A stretch of DNA of 64,000 bases, taken from the NCBI RefSeq assembly GCF_017051705.1, contig NZ_JAFIDJ010000002.1:1012384-1076383 (forward strand), read 5' to 3'. This DNA comes from Algoriphagus lutimaris. GTDB lineage: Bacteria; Bacteroidota; Bacteroidia; Cytophagales; Cyclobacteriaceae. The notes beneath the pieces were generated by a model that did no database searches, was not told the origin of the DNA, and was given only the letters and a program-made list of their open reading frames with translations. Positions 16,516-25,769 of the stretch are shown piece after piece. The stretch's first letter is position 1; each line of letters starts with the position of its first letter. Position numbers and translations under genes: made by a program.

Positions 16516-17451
16516 ATGGATCTTATCAAAAAATATTTCCTGAATTACCTGAAAGGAATGGCGATGGGTGCTGCAGATATTGTACCTGGTGTTTCAGGCG
16601 GTTCTATTGCTTTGATTACGGGTATCTACAGCAAGTTGCTCGATAGCATTAACTCTTTCAATGCGAAGAATTTGAAATTATTGCTATCGTTCCATTTCAA
16701 GCCATTTTATAAAGCAGTTAATGGTACTTTTTTATTGAGTTTGTTTTTTGGGATCTTGACCAGCATTTTCACGCTCTCCAAAATCATTACCTATTTGATG
16801 GACGAGCATCCGGTGCCGCTCTGGTCCTTTTTCTGTGGATTGATCCTGATCAGTGCCTTTGTCATTTTGAAAGGGATAAAACGCTGGCATATTGGAGTGG
16901 TTTTGGCCATTATTCTCGGTACCATAATCGCTTATTTTGTGACGGAATTGCCTCCGGTTAGTTCTCCGGATTCTATTTGGTTTACTTTTATTTCTGGGTC
17001 CATTGCTATTTGTGCAATGATTTTACCGGGAATCAGTGGAAGTTTTCTATTACTGATCTTAGGAAAATATGAGACTATATTAAATGCGGTATCTGAACGG
17101 GATGTAATGACTTTAGGAGTTTTTGCTTTAGGATGTTTGGTAGGAATTTTATCTTTTAGTAGAGTAATCTCCTGGTTGTTAAAGAGATATTACGCAGTTA
17201 CGATCGGGTTACTTTCCGGTTTTATGCTTGGCTCCATGAACAAGCTTTGGCCATGGAAAGTGGTAACTGCCTACAGAACTTCTTCTAGCGGAGAGGAAAA
17301 ACCATTTCTGACAGAGAATCTGTGGCCAGGGGAATACTTGAACCAAGTAGGTCAGGACCCACAGGTTATGTATGCTGTTCTGGCTTTCCTTTTTGGAATA
17401 GTCTTAGTGATAGGAATTGATCGATTAGCAAGTATTTTGAATAAATCATGA
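16516..17451 (+). CDS. popT: DUF368 polyprenyl-phosphate translocase (PopT-like)
   Basis: The 311-aa polytopic membrane protein carries the two DUF368 signatures as internal repeats, GAADIVPGVSGGSIAL near the N-terminus and CAMILPGISGSFLLLILGK in the middle. DUF368 proteins (PopT) were shown to return undecaprenyl phosphate across the inner membrane for reuse in peptidoglycan and O-antigen synthesis. The ATG lies only 4 nt after the T run of the preceding terminator. Its TGA overlaps aroE by 4 bases (ATGA), so popT and aroE are translationally coupled. Confidence 0.9.
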   Translation: MDLIKKYFLNYLKGMAMGAADIVPGVSGGSIALITGIYSKLLDSINSFNAKNLKLLLSFHFKPFYKAVNGTFLLSLFFGILTSIFTLSKIITYLMDEHPVPLWSFFCGLILISAFVILKGIKRWHIGVVLAIILGTIIAYFVTELPPVSSPDSIWFTFISGSIAICAMILPGISGSFLLLILGKYETILNAVSERDVMTLGVFALGCLVGILSFSRVISWLLKRYYAVTIGLLSGFMLGSMNKLWPWKVVTAYRTSSSGEEKPFLTENLWPGEYLNQVGQDPQVMYAVLAFLFGIVLVIGIDRLASILNKS

Positions 17452-18185
17452 GAAAATTCGGGTTGATAGGATATCCTTTAGGGCATTCATTTTCAAAAAA
17501 GTATTTCACTGTAAAATTTGAAAAGGAAGGAATTGAAGGATGCCAGTTTGATTTGTATGAAATCCCTAAGGTTGAGGATTTTATAGGCGTTTTAGAGGAA
17601 AATCCAACGCTGGAAGGAATGGCAGTGACTATCCCTTACAAGCAGCAGGTCATACCGTTGTTAGATCAGCTGGATTCAGCTTGTGAGGAAATCGGTGCCG
17701 TCAATTGTATCAAAATAAAGGACAAAAAACTCACCGGTTATAATACGGATTACATTGGGTTTAAGCATTCCTTAGAATTATGGATCGGGGAAGCAAGGCC
17801 AAATGCATTGGTTCTTGGTACTGGTGGCGCCTCAAAAGCAGTAAAGCAGGCTTTAAAAGATTTGGGGATGGGTTTTCTTTCCGTTTCGAGAACGAAAGAT
17901 TCAGAGTCTATCAGTTATCAAGATCTGCTAAACGATCCTGAGATATTAAAATCACATCCCTTAATTGTCAATTGTACTCCTCTTGGAACGTATCCAAAAG
18001 TGGAAGGAATGCCTGCTATACCATTAGAGCAAATGGGGCCTGACATCCTGGTGTATGATTTAGTTTATAATCCTGCCGAGACCATGTTGATGAGGGCTTG
18101 CGTTCAAGCGGGAGGGAAAGCAAAAAACGGACAGGATATGCTTGAATTACAGGCAGAAGCTGCGTGGAAAATCTGGAATGATTAA
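17448..18185 (+). CDS. aroE: Shikimate dehydrogenase
   Basis: AroE reduces 3-dehydroshikimate to shikimate with NADPH on the way to aromatic amino acids. The 245-aa protein has GYPLGHSFSKKYF (shikimate binding), the catalytic Lys65 in VTIPYKQQ, GAVNCI, GYNTDYIGF with the catalytic Asp, the nucleotide loop LGTGGASKAV and the closing NGQDMLELQAEAAWKIW. It is slightly short, as is common in Bacteroidota. The start overlaps popT by 4 bases and purU follows after 3 bp, forming a three-gene operon. Confidence 0.95.
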   Translation: MRKFGLIGYPLGHSFSKKYFTVKFEKEGIEGCQFDLYEIPKVEDFIGVLEENPTLEGMAVTIPYKQQVIPLLDQLDSACEEIGAVNCIKIKDKKLTGYNTDYIGFKHSLELWIGEARPNALVLGTGGASKAVKQALKDLGMGFLSVSRTKDSESISYQDLLNDPEILKSHPLIVNCTPLGTYPKVEGMPAIPLEQMGPDILVYDLVYNPAETMLMRACVQAGGKAKNGQDMLELQAEAAWKIWND

Positions 18186-18188
18186 ATT

Positions 18189-19049
18189 ATGCCGATGAAC
18201 AAAGCAATTCTTCTAATTCAATGTCCCGATCAGAAAGGAATCGTCGCAGAAGTGTCGAGGTTTCTTTATGCTTACCATGGAAATATTTTGGAAATTGATC
18301 AGCATGTAGATGAAGAATTGAGTTTGTTTTTTATGCGAGCCGCCTGGGAATTGGATTCCTTTTCTCTCCAAAAAGATGAAATCGCCCAAAAATTTGAAGA
18401 AGAAGTAGGACAGAAATTCAAGATGGATTTCAAAGTTCATTTCAACTTTCCAAGGCCCAAAATGGCCATTTTTGTCAGCAAGTTATCCCATTGCCTTTTT
18501 GATATTTTGGCTAGGCATCATGCTGGTCAGCTAGAAGTGGATATTCCTTTGGTGGTTTCTAACCACCAGGAGTTAAAGTCCATCGTGGAGGCTTTTGGTA
18601 TCCCTTTTTATTACATTCCGGTCAGCCGGGATACAAAAATGGAAGCTGAAAAGCAGCAATTGGAGTTGATGGAAAAGTATGAGATAGACTTTGTTGTATT
18701 GGCCAGGTACATGCAGATTATTTCAGCCAACTTCATCTCAAGATTCCCTAATAGTATCATAAATATTCACCACTCTTTTTTACCAGCCTTTGTGGGAGCC
18801 AAACCCTACCATGCTGCTTATGAGCGTGGTGTAAAAATCATTGGTGCCACTGCTCATTATGTGACAGAGGAATTGGATGCCGGTCCTATCATCGAGCAGG
18901 AGGTAGCGAGAGTAAGACATCATAATACTATCCCTGATTTAGTGCAGATAGGACAGGATGTTGAGAAAGTAGTGCTTTCCAAGGCGATTAAATACCATTT
19001 GGATAGAAAGGTATTGGCCTTCAAAAACAAAACCGTGATTTTTTACTAA
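18189..19049 (+). CDS. purU: Formyltetrahydrofolate deformylase
   Basis: PurU hydrolyses 10-formyl-THF to formate and THF, balancing one-carbon pools. The 286-aa protein has an N-terminal ACT regulatory domain (LLIQCPDQKGIVAEVSRFL) and a formyltransferase-like domain with ARYMQIIS, the catalytic NIHHSFLPAFVGAKPYH and HYVTEELDAGPII. Length and catalytic Asn, His and Asp are normal. It is the last gene of the popT-aroE-purU operon and shares a 4-bp CTAA overlap with the convergent alr stop. Confidence 0.95.
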   Translation: MPMNKAILLIQCPDQKGIVAEVSRFLYAYHGNILEIDQHVDEELSLFFMRAAWELDSFSLQKDEIAQKFEEEVGQKFKMDFKVHFNFPRPKMAIFVSKLSHCLFDILARHHAGQLEVDIPLVVSNHQELKSIVEAFGIPFYYIPVSRDTKMEAEKQQLELMEKYEIDFVVLARYMQIISANFISRFPNSIINIHHSFLPAFVGAKPYHAAYERGVKIIGATAHYVTEELDAGPIIEQEVARVRHHNTIPDLVQIGQDVEKVVLSKAIKYHLDRKVLAFKNKTVIFY

Positions 19050-20200
19050 GGAATAATCTTCCTTGGTATATCCTTGGGCAACCGGGTGAGCATCTCATAA
19101 TTGACCTGCTGCGTAGATTCTGAAAAAGAGGCAACCGTAATTTCTTTATTCTTTTGCTTGCCAATCAAAACCACCTCATCCCCTACTTCTATATTTTTCA
19201 ATTTGGTAATGTTTAGCGCAATGGCATTCATCATGACGGTACCCACCACCTGACAATATTGTCCTCCGATCAACACCTGCCCCTGATTACTCAGCAATCG
19301 ACTATAGCCATGCCCATAGCCCACAGGAACAATGGCCAGCCTCATGTTGTGTAAAGCCATAAAGCTATTGCCATACCCTATAAACTCTCCCATTTTTACA
19401 GATTTGATGCTCATGACCGTACTTTTCCAGGTGATCAGCCGTTTTAGTGGATTTTTGTTTGCCTTAGGCAAGGAATTGAGTTTGGCATAAAACGTTTCCT
19501 TCGTCGGCCAGAAACCATATCCCGCAATCCCTATCCTGACCATATCCATGATGGTTTCAGGAAAAATCAAAGTTGCCGCCGAGCAAGCAGTATGGTATTT
19601 ATGGAATACAATTCCTTTATGAGTGAAGTATTCTCTAAATTTATGGTAGACCTCAATTTGATTTTTTACTCGAACATAATTACTGATGCTCTCTGCCCCT
19701 GCATAATGGGTACACAGCCCTTCCAGTTCTAAAGAGTCAGATTCAGCAAGTAATATTTTAGAGAGACGATCTCGGGAGGACCATTCAAATCCTGTACGAT
19801 GAAACCCCGTTTCCAACTCAATGTGTATTTTGGCAGGGATTCCAAGTTTTTTTGAAAGGTTGATGGCAAGTTCTAGCCTTTGAAAATCGTAGACATAAAA
19901 ACTAATTCCGGCTTTGATCAGATCTCCCATCTCTTCGGGATAAAGCATCCCCAGAATCATGATCTGTGACTTTTTCTTGGAATGCCTGAAGACTTCCCAA
20001 GCCTCATCAGAACTGAAGGTACTGAAATGACGGATTCCTGCTTTTTCAGCAATTTCTACCATTTGAGGGATTCCATGTCCGTAGGCGTTTCCTTTTACTA
20101 CGGCCGATATAATGGTTTTGGGACCTATTTCAGATCGGATATAGCGAATATTTTGGCGGTAAGCTTTTGCGCTAATTTCCAAGAAGGATGTAGCGATCAT
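19046..20200 (-). CDS. alr: Alanine racemase
   Basis: Alr interconverts L- and D-alanine for peptidoglycan, using PLP. I use the ATG at 20200 (384 aa): residues 1-20 of the longer frame from 20260 lack conservation and the family begins at about MIATSFLEISAKAYRQN. The PLP lysine is Lys36 in AVVKGNAYGHG. Other marks are HIELETGFHRTGF and the C-terminal-domain GYGHGYSR. The usual catalytic-Tyr motif appears as GIAGYGFWP. Its 3' end overlaps purU by 4 bp. Confidence 0.93.
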   Translation of the reverse strand: MIATSFLEISAKAYRQNIRYIRSEIGPKTIISAVVKGNAYGHGIPQMVEIAEKAGIRHFSTFSSDEAWEVFRHSKKKSQIMILGMLYPEEMGDLIKAGISFYVYDFQRLELAINLSKKLGIPAKIHIELETGFHRTGFEWSSRDRLSKILLAESDSLELEGLCTHYAGAESISNYVRVKNQIEVYHKFREYFTHKGIVFHKYHTACSAATLIFPETIMDMVRIGIAGYGFWPTKETFYAKLNSLPKANKNPLKRLITWKSTVMSIKSVKMGEFIGYGNSFMALHNMRLAIVPVGYGHGYSRLLSNQGQVLIGGQYCQVVGTVMMNAIALNITKLKNIEVGDEVVLIGKQKNKEITVASFSESTQQVNYEMLTRLPKDIPRKIIP

Positions 20201-20293
20201 CGTTTTTAATTTATTGAAATGAAAAAGTAAGACATGCTGTACCTTTATCCCAATTCTCATTTAATTTTATTCTCAATCTTTTAGAAAATTTAT

Positions 20294-20872
20294 ATGAACG
20301 ATCAAAAATCCCGATGTCCTTGGTGTTTGGGTTTCCCGGAGTATGTTGCATACCATGACGAAGAATGGGGAAAACCTGTTTGGGATGATCAAATCCACTT
20401 CGAATTTTTAGTATTGGAAAGTGCGCAGGCAGGCTTAAGTTGGGCTACTATTTTGAAAAAGCGACAAGGCTATAAAGATGCCTTTGCCAATTTTGATTAT
20501 CGAGTAGTGGCGGAATTTCCTGAATCTTATGTGCAAGAACTACTTACGAATAAAGGAATCATAAGAAACGGAATGAAAATCCGAGCGGCCATCAATAATG
20601 CTCAACGCTTTATGGAAGTCCAAAAAGAGTTTGGAACATTTGCTGACTATATCTGGGGGTTTGTAGGTGGAAAGCCTATTCAAAATGAACTTAAAAAAGG
20701 AGATCCCTCTCCTGCCACCTCTCCTGAGTCCGATGCATTGGCAAAGGATCTCAAGAAACGGGGCTTTAAATTTTTAGGAAGTACTACGATATATGCGCAT
20801 ATGCAGGCAACGGGTCTTGTTAATGACCATTTAACGGACTGCTTTCGCCATTCAGAAGTTCAAAACTATTAG
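20294..20872 (+). CDS. tag: DNA-3-methyladenine glycosylase I
   Basis: Tag removes 3-methyladenine from alkylated DNA. The 192-aa protein has the family opening CPWCLGFPEYVAYHDEEWG, with Zn-binding Cys and His, then FEFLVLESAQAGLSWATILKKR containing the base-recognition Glu and Trp. The zinc site is closed by His residues in the C-terminal HMQATGLVNDHLTDCFRH. Length is normal. It is a single gene that diverges from alr and overlaps the convergent nhaD stop by 4 bases. Confidence 0.95.
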   Translation: MNDQKSRCPWCLGFPEYVAYHDEEWGKPVWDDQIHFEFLVLESAQAGLSWATILKKRQGYKDAFANFDYRVVAEFPESYVQELLTNKGIIRNGMKIRAAINNAQRFMEVQKEFGTFADYIWGFVGGKPIQNELKKGDPSPATSPESDALAKDLKKRGFKFLGSTTIYAHMQATGLVNDHLTDCFRHSEVQNY

Positions 20873-22395
20873 CCTACAAAGGCAAAGAACACCAGCCAAA
20901 CCAAAATAAGGATTGGAAGTAATACAGGTAAGGAGAATCGAATGATATAGCCAAAGAAGGAAGGCATCTTGATTCCACTTTGCTCAGCAATGGATTTCAC
21001 CATGAAGTTAGGTCCATTCCCAATGTAAGTCATTGCTCCGAAGAATACTGAAGCGACTGCTATAGCCATTAACTCAAAAGAAGAATCGGGGAATCCATTG
21101 GCTGCAAACTCCCGAACCTGACTAATATTATTGATGTCAGCCCCTTTAGAAGCCATGGCTGCGGCCAAGAAATTCAAATAGGTAGGTGCATTGTCTAAGA
21201 AGCCTGAGAGTGTACCAGTGCCCCAATACAAGGTATTATGGGAAATTAAGGATGCTCCTTCTGGAGATTTGGCAAAGTTCCCTACCAATTCCAATGCTGG
21301 CATCATGGTACCAAAGATTCCAATGAAAATAAAGGCCACTTCCCGGATTGGCTCGAAATTAAATTCATTTCCTTGGATCGCTCTTTTGTCTGCGAATCGA
21401 TAAGAAAGGAATGCTACAGAAAGCATGATGACCTCTCTTAGGTAAGAAAACTTCTGTCCGTCATAGACGATAGCAGGAACTCCCTCAATCACATTTGGAT
21501 CAAGGAATACAGAACAAATGATGATGAACAACCAACCAAAGTTTTTCATCCCGATCAGGGAGAATTTGTTGGTATAAGTGATTTCTTCTGGTTCAATCTC
21601 ATCATCTGCTGCTTTACCCAATTTCTTATCAATGAAATAGAAAGCGATCGCTAGCAAGGCCAAAGCAAAAATCCATGCCGGCCAGTTATGCTCTAAGGTC
21701 CAGAAGAAAGGAATTCCCTTTAAGAAACCCAAGAACAATGGAGGATCTCCAATAGGAGTTAAAGATCCTCCCACATTACTAACCATGAAAATGAAGAAGA
21801 TAATGTGGTAAGCTTGAATATTTCCTTTGTTCAACCGGATAAAAGGTCTGATCAGCAACATGGAAGCTCCTGTGGTTCCGATCAAATTAGAAATTAATGC
21901 TCCAATCAAGAGAAGGGAAACATTCGCAAATGGAGTCGCTTTTTTATCTATTTCAATCAAAATACCTCCAGATGCAATATAAAGTGAGGCTAGCAGGGCA
22001 ATAAACTGTATATATTCCGCCAGCGCATGCACAGGAGCGTGGACATTTTGAAGGATAAACAAGTAATAGAAGACGACCAAAATGGCAAGAGCTATGGCTA
22101 TTTTAGGGTAATTTTTATGCCAAAAGTGCTCATAGAATAATGGACCAGTGGCAATCATTAATAGTAAAACTACAAAGGGAATTACCAGCCAAGTTGGAGC
22201 TACATGATGCACTTCATCTCCATGATCGGCTTGATCGTTATGTTCAACAGTTGCGTGTTCTGTATCAGTTTGGTCTGCTTGGGCTAAGAATGTCTCTTTT
22301 GACTCACGTTCTTCAGCAAGGGCAAGCTGAGGTTGTAGGCCATTAAGAAAGAGTATTCCGAAAAGTATGGAGAAACTTAAGATGAAATTCTTCAT
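20869..22395 (-). CDS. nhaD: NhaD-type Na+/H+ antiporter
   Basis: The 508-aa inner-membrane protein belongs to the ion transporter (ArsB/NhaD) superfamily. It carries a cleavable-looking signal (residues 1-27), a His/Asp-rich soluble stretch (AEERESKETFLAQADQTDTE and following) and about 12 transmembrane helices. Typical motifs are LIGTTGASMLLIRPFIR, VSNVGGSLTPIGDPPLFLGF, FLDNAPTYLNF and GNGPNFMVKSIAE. It probably exports Na+ in exchange for protons in saline habitats. The histidine-rich periplasmic head could sense pH or metals, but that is inference. Confidence 0.9.
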   Translation of the reverse strand: MKNFILSFSILFGILFLNGLQPQLALAEERESKETFLAQADQTDTEHATVEHNDQADHGDEVHHVAPTWLVIPFVVLLLMIATGPLFYEHFWHKNYPKIAIALAILVVFYYLFILQNVHAPVHALAEYIQFIALLASLYIASGGILIEIDKKATPFANVSLLLIGALISNLIGTTGASMLLIRPFIRLNKGNIQAYHIIFFIFMVSNVGGSLTPIGDPPLFLGFLKGIPFFWTLEHNWPAWIFALALLAIAFYFIDKKLGKAADDEIEPEEITYTNKFSLIGMKNFGWLFIIICSVFLDPNVIEGVPAIVYDGQKFSYLREVIMLSVAFLSYRFADKRAIQGNEFNFEPIREVAFIFIGIFGTMMPALELVGNFAKSPEGASLISHNTLYWGTGTLSGFLDNAPTYLNFLAAAMASKGADINNISQVREFAANGFPDSSFELMAIAVASVFFGAMTYIGNGPNFMVKSIAEQSGIKMPSFFGYIIRFSLPVLLPILILVWLVFFAFVG

Positions 22396-22520
22396 TTGGC
22401 TAATAGGGTCTGCTGGGTAATCTTTTCGGTTAAATGTAATTAATTTCCAGCGGTTAAATTCCCAAAATGGGTTCTGCTAAACTACAGATTTTGGGTGAAA
22501 GACCCCAATAGAGAAATAAC

Positions 22521-22559
22521 CGCTAGCAAGAATAATTCAAAAATTAACCTTTGCTAGCG
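22521..22559 (-). terminator. Hairpin downstream of the Glu/Leu dehydrogenase gene
   Basis: CGCTAGCAA (22521-22529) is perfectly inverted as TTGCTAGCG (22551-22559) across a 21-nt AT-rich loop. It lies 17 bp past the stop of the leftward dehydrogenase gene. There is no strong T run, so termination is likely but not certain. Confidence 0.5.
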
Positions 22560-22576
22560 ATTCTACCTACTATTTT

Positions 22577-23803
22577 TTATACGAGTTGTGCTAGGGCTAT
22601 TTTAAAGGAGCTTTGAGCTATGTTGGTCTTTTCTGGATTTTCCTGAAATGTTTTGTTCAAAGCCTTTTCTATCGTCTTGCTTACATCATTGAATATTGCC
22701 TGGTCGGTGACTTCAGCTTTCTTGCTCATCAAATAGGCAAATACTCTGGCCATTCCACAATTGGCAATAAAATCCGGAAGGACTGAAATTCGCTTATCTG
22801 CCCATACGCCAATAGGTCCAAAGAAAATTTCAGGGTCTGCAAATGGAACATTCGCTCCGCAGGAAATTACTTCCAATCCTGCATTTACCATACGCTCTAC
22901 TTGGTTTTGAGTCACTAATCTGGATGCTGCAGCAGGAATAAATATTTCACTGCTAATATCCCAGATTTTTTCACTGATCTCCTCGAAAGGAATCATGTCT
23001 TTGGCTACCAGTTTGTTTCCTTCTCTGGCGATAAATAGTTCTCGTACTTCATCCAGACTCAGCCCTTCTTCACGAATGATTCCCCCTTCCCTATCAATAA
23101 TCCCTACCACTTTTACTCCTTCTACTGCCAGAAAACATGCGGCTGCAGCGCCCACATTACCCCATCCTTGGATAACTGCTCGCTTTCCTTTGATCTGACC
23201 TCCCCATATTTTATAATAATGTCTTACAGCCTCTGCCACACCATATCCCGTAATCATATCGGCAACCGTATATTTCTTGGGTCCATTGGGCGTATAATGA
23301 GGATCTTCCAATACTTTGGAGACGCCTTGTCTTAACTGTCCAATCTTTTTGATTTTTTCCGGTTCTGTGGCATGAAAGTGTCCATTCACGATTCCTTCCT
23401 GAGGATGCCAAAGTCCGTAGGCTTCCGTAATAGGGATCACTTCATGGATTTCATCCACATTCATATCTCCCCCTGTTCCATAATAATTTTTCAACAGCGG
23501 CATAACAGCCTTATACCAGCGCTGAAGCACTTCGTTTTTTCTAGGATCATTCGGGTCGAAATTTATCCCTGATTTGGCTCCACCAATTGCGGGGCCAGAA
23601 ACAGTGAATTTAACCTCCATGGTTTTGGCAAGAGATTCTACTTCTCGTTTGTCCAGTCCTTTGCGCATGCGGGTTCCACCTCCTGCAGCTCCTCCTCTTA
23701 AGGAGTTGATGACTACCCAGCCTTCGGCTTCAGATTCATTGTCGCTCCATTCAAAAACAATTTCAGCTTTTTTGTTTTCGAACTTCTTTAATAAGTCGTG
23801 CAT
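22577..23803 (-). CDS. Glu/Leu/Phe/Val dehydrogenase
   Basis: This 408-aa oxidative deaminase uses NAD(P) to convert an amino acid to its 2-oxo acid and ammonia. It shows the Gly-rich substrate loop GGAAGGGTRM, the catalytic-lysine stretch GPAIGGAKSGI, YYGTGGDMNVDE, and the Rossmann motif GWGNVGAAAACF. Sequence length and motifs fit the glutamate/leucine dehydrogenase superfamily; the substrate cannot be fixed by eye. Being long and having an insert around residues 150-175, it is not a typical Bacillus leucine dehydrogenase. A TATTTTTG -7 box precedes it. Confidence 0.9.
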   Translation of the reverse strand: MHDLLKKFENKKAEIVFEWSDNESEAEGWVVINSLRGGAAGGGTRMRKGLDKREVESLAKTMEVKFTVSGPAIGGAKSGINFDPNDPRKNEVLQRWYKAVMPLLKNYYGTGGDMNVDEIHEVIPITEAYGLWHPQEGIVNGHFHATEPEKIKKIGQLRQGVSKVLEDPHYTPNGPKKYTVADMITGYGVAEAVRHYYKIWGGQIKGKRAVIQGWGNVGAAAACFLAVEGVKVVGIIDREGGIIREEGLSLDEVRELFIAREGNKLVAKDMIPFEEISEKIWDISSEIFIPAAASRLVTQNQVERMVNAGLEVISCGANVPFADPEIFFGPIGVWADKRISVLPDFIANCGMARVFAYLMSKKAEVTDQAIFNDVSKTIEKALNKTFQENPEKTNIAQSSFKIALAQLV

Positions 23804-23827
23804 TAATTTTTGGGTTTATATCTGCCC

Positions 23828-23835
23828 CAAAAATA
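23828..23835 (-). promoter_or_regulatory. TANNTTTG -7 box of the Glu/Leu dehydrogenase gene
   Basis: On the minus strand this reads TATTTTTG and lies 24 nt before the ATG at 23803, a normal leader distance for this phylum. Confidence 0.5.
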
Positions 23836-23876
23836 TAAAAATTTAGCCCCCCTCATAAATTTTGTGGAAGAGCAAA

Positions 23877-24950
23877 TCAGCCAAAGATTGTTCCTCCAGA
23901 AGAATCTCTGCTCGCATGAGTAACAGAAGCCAGACAATTTGGTTCTCCCCTTAACCTGAGCACTCCTAAAAATCCAAAAATCAATGCTTCTTTAAACTCT
24001 ATCAGTTCGTTGGAAGCTTCAAATTGTTGCCAATTACCTTGGAGCTGATGATGGAGCCGCTCTATAAAATATTTATGATAGGCACCTCCTCCTGTGAGGA
24101 GAACCCTTGGCTTTTCATGGAGCGAGTAGGTTTGAATTATTTGAGCGATTTGAATCGCATAATGCTCAGTTAGAGTGGCTAATTTATCTTTTTCAGTAGC
24201 GCGGCTTGATTGAAGGATGGGTGAGAACACCTCGTCCATATCCTCTCTTCCAAGAGATTTGGCCCCTTTCTTTTGATAAAAAGAAATCTGGTTTAGTTTT
24301 TCCAAGAGCTCATTGTCCACCTGTCCTTCACGGGCCCATTGCCCATCTTGATCATAAGGGCTTCCCAGTTTTTCCGCTATCGGGTTCAGTAAGAGGTTGA
24401 ATGGACTACAGTCGAACGCAATTCGTTGTCCCTCCCATTGCATACTGATATTGGAAATGCCCCCAAGGTTGATGCAAAAGTCCAAATTGGGGAAAAGGAG
24501 TTGATCACCTATAGGAACCAAAGGTGCTCCTTGTCCTCCAAGTTGCACATCCAGCATTCTGAAATCATTGATTACTTTCATTTCCGAAGCTTGATGCAGT
24601 GCCCATCCATTGCCAATTTGTAAACTCAATCCTTTTTGTGGCTGATGGAATACGGTATGACCATGGGAACAGATTGCGATCGGAGAAATTTGCTTTTTAG
24701 AGCAGAACTGCTTCACTTCCTGACCCATCCATTTTCCAAATGCTACATCCAGGTAATTAAGATCCAGCGCATTCAATAGATGGGCTTTTTGGAGCTGTTC
24801 ACCCAATTGGTCCGGAAAAGGGATGGTGATTGCTTCTAGAATCTCAAATTGCCAAGAGTCGGATTTTTCAAAATGGCAATAAGCGACATCTAAACCATCT
24901 CCTGAAGTTCCTGACATCAATCCTATGATGTGGTAATTAGCGTTGCTCAT
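23877..24950 (-). CDS. anmK: Anhydro-N-acetylmuramic acid kinase
   Basis: AnmK phosphorylates and opens 1,6-anhydroMurNAc released by lytic transglycosylases, feeding cell-wall recycling. The 357-aa protein has the opening phosphate loop GLMSGTSGDGLDVAY, the SHGHTVFHQP strand, NDFRMLDVQLGGQGAPLVP, NLGGISNIS, and the C-terminal VLLTGGGAYHKYF. All domains of the sugar kinase fold are present. It stands alone on the minus strand with its own -7 box; murQ was not seen nearby. Confidence 0.95.
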   Translation of the reverse strand: MSNANYHIIGLMSGTSGDGLDVAYCHFEKSDSWQFEILEAITIPFPDQLGEQLQKAHLLNALDLNYLDVAFGKWMGQEVKQFCSKKQISPIAICSHGHTVFHQPQKGLSLQIGNGWALHQASEMKVINDFRMLDVQLGGQGAPLVPIGDQLLFPNLDFCINLGGISNISMQWEGQRIAFDCSPFNLLLNPIAEKLGSPYDQDGQWAREGQVDNELLEKLNQISFYQKKGAKSLGREDMDEVFSPILQSSRATEKDKLATLTEHYAIQIAQIIQTYSLHEKPRVLLTGGGAYHKYFIERLHHQLQGNWQQFEASNELIEFKEALIFGFLGVLRLRGEPNCLASVTHASRDSSGGTIFG

Positions 24951-24980
24951 GGGTTAAAGTTTGTTAAGTATGGAGCAATC

Positions 24981-24988
24981 CAAAGATA
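24981..24988 (-). promoter_or_regulatory. TANNTTTG -7 box of anmK
   Basis: On the minus strand this reads TATCTTTG, an exact match to the Bacteroidota -7 consensus, 30 nt upstream of the anmK ATG at 24950. Confidence 0.5.
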
Positions 24989-25052
24989 ATTTGCTGCTGT
25001 AGAAAAGCCCTCTTTTTTTTAATGCCTAATTTGCAGTCTATCCTATTTCTGA

Positions 25053-25769
25053 ATGGACAATCTAATCATTGATATTGGCAATACCAGAATCAAATCGGCC
25101 TTGTTTAAGGGGACTGAATTTGTAAATGAATCAGTTTTTATAGATTTGCCCACTGCTTTGCAATATTGGAAAGGTCTTACTTTTCAAAATTGCTTGATAA
25201 GTTCTGTGAAATGGACGGAAAAAGATCTTAAAATTCAAATTCCATTTCCATTTATATACTTATCCACCAATCTTCAATTTCCTATTGGCAATGCTTACGG
25301 TAGCCCTGCAACACTAGGCTTGGATAGAATGGCCGCTGCTGTGGGAGGTTGGAAATTGGCCGGAACAGGTCCTGTGCTGGTAATAGACATGGGGAGTTGT
25401 ATGACTTTCGATTTGGTAGATGAATCTAATACCTATCGAGGAGGAGCCATCAGTCCGGGGTTGTTGATGAGGGCCAAGGCAATGAACGCATTAACTGCTC
25501 GACTTCCTTTGGTGGAAGTGTCTGGTAAGCCGGAAAATTTTATCGGAACCAACACCATCAGTTGTATGCAGATAGGTATTTGGTATGGGATTGAATCAGA
25601 AATTCTAGGCCAAATCCAAAAATATGAGCAAAAATTTCCCCAAATAAAGGTCTTTGTTTGCGGTGGAGACGCTCAATCTTTTGAATCATTAGCAAAAGAC
25701 CACATATTTGTAGTCCAAAATTTAGTCCTTCATGGATTGAATTGTATTCTAAACCACAATGTTGAGTAA
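25053..25769 (+). CDS. coaX: Type III pantothenate kinase
   Basis: CoaX phosphorylates pantothenate, the first step of coenzyme A synthesis. The 238-aa protein has the ASKHA phosphate loop DIGNTRIKSALF at the N-terminus, YGSPATLGLDRMAAAVGGW, the second Asp loop DMGSCMTFDLV, GGAISPGL and the C-terminal VFVCGGDAQSF. It opens an envelope gene block conserved in Bacteroidota, and its 3' end overlaps the next gene by 11 bases. Type III kinases are not feedback inhibited by CoA. Confidence 0.95.
   Translation: MDNLIIDIGNTRIKSALFKGTEFVNESVFIDLPTALQYWKGLTFQNCLISSVKWTEKDLKIQIPFPFIYLSTNLQFPIGNAYGSPATLGLDRMAAAVGGWKLAGTGPVLVIDMGSCMTFDLVDESNTYRGGAISPGLLMRAKAMNALTARLPLVEVSGKPENFIGTNTISCMQIGIWYGIESEILGQIQKYEQKFPQIKVFVCGGDAQSFESLAKDHIFVVQNLVLHGLNCILNHNVE

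Noticed and set aside
20201-20260. Longer N-terminus for alr
   Set aside because: The 20 extra residues show no conserved pattern and the barrel begins at the ATG at 20200.
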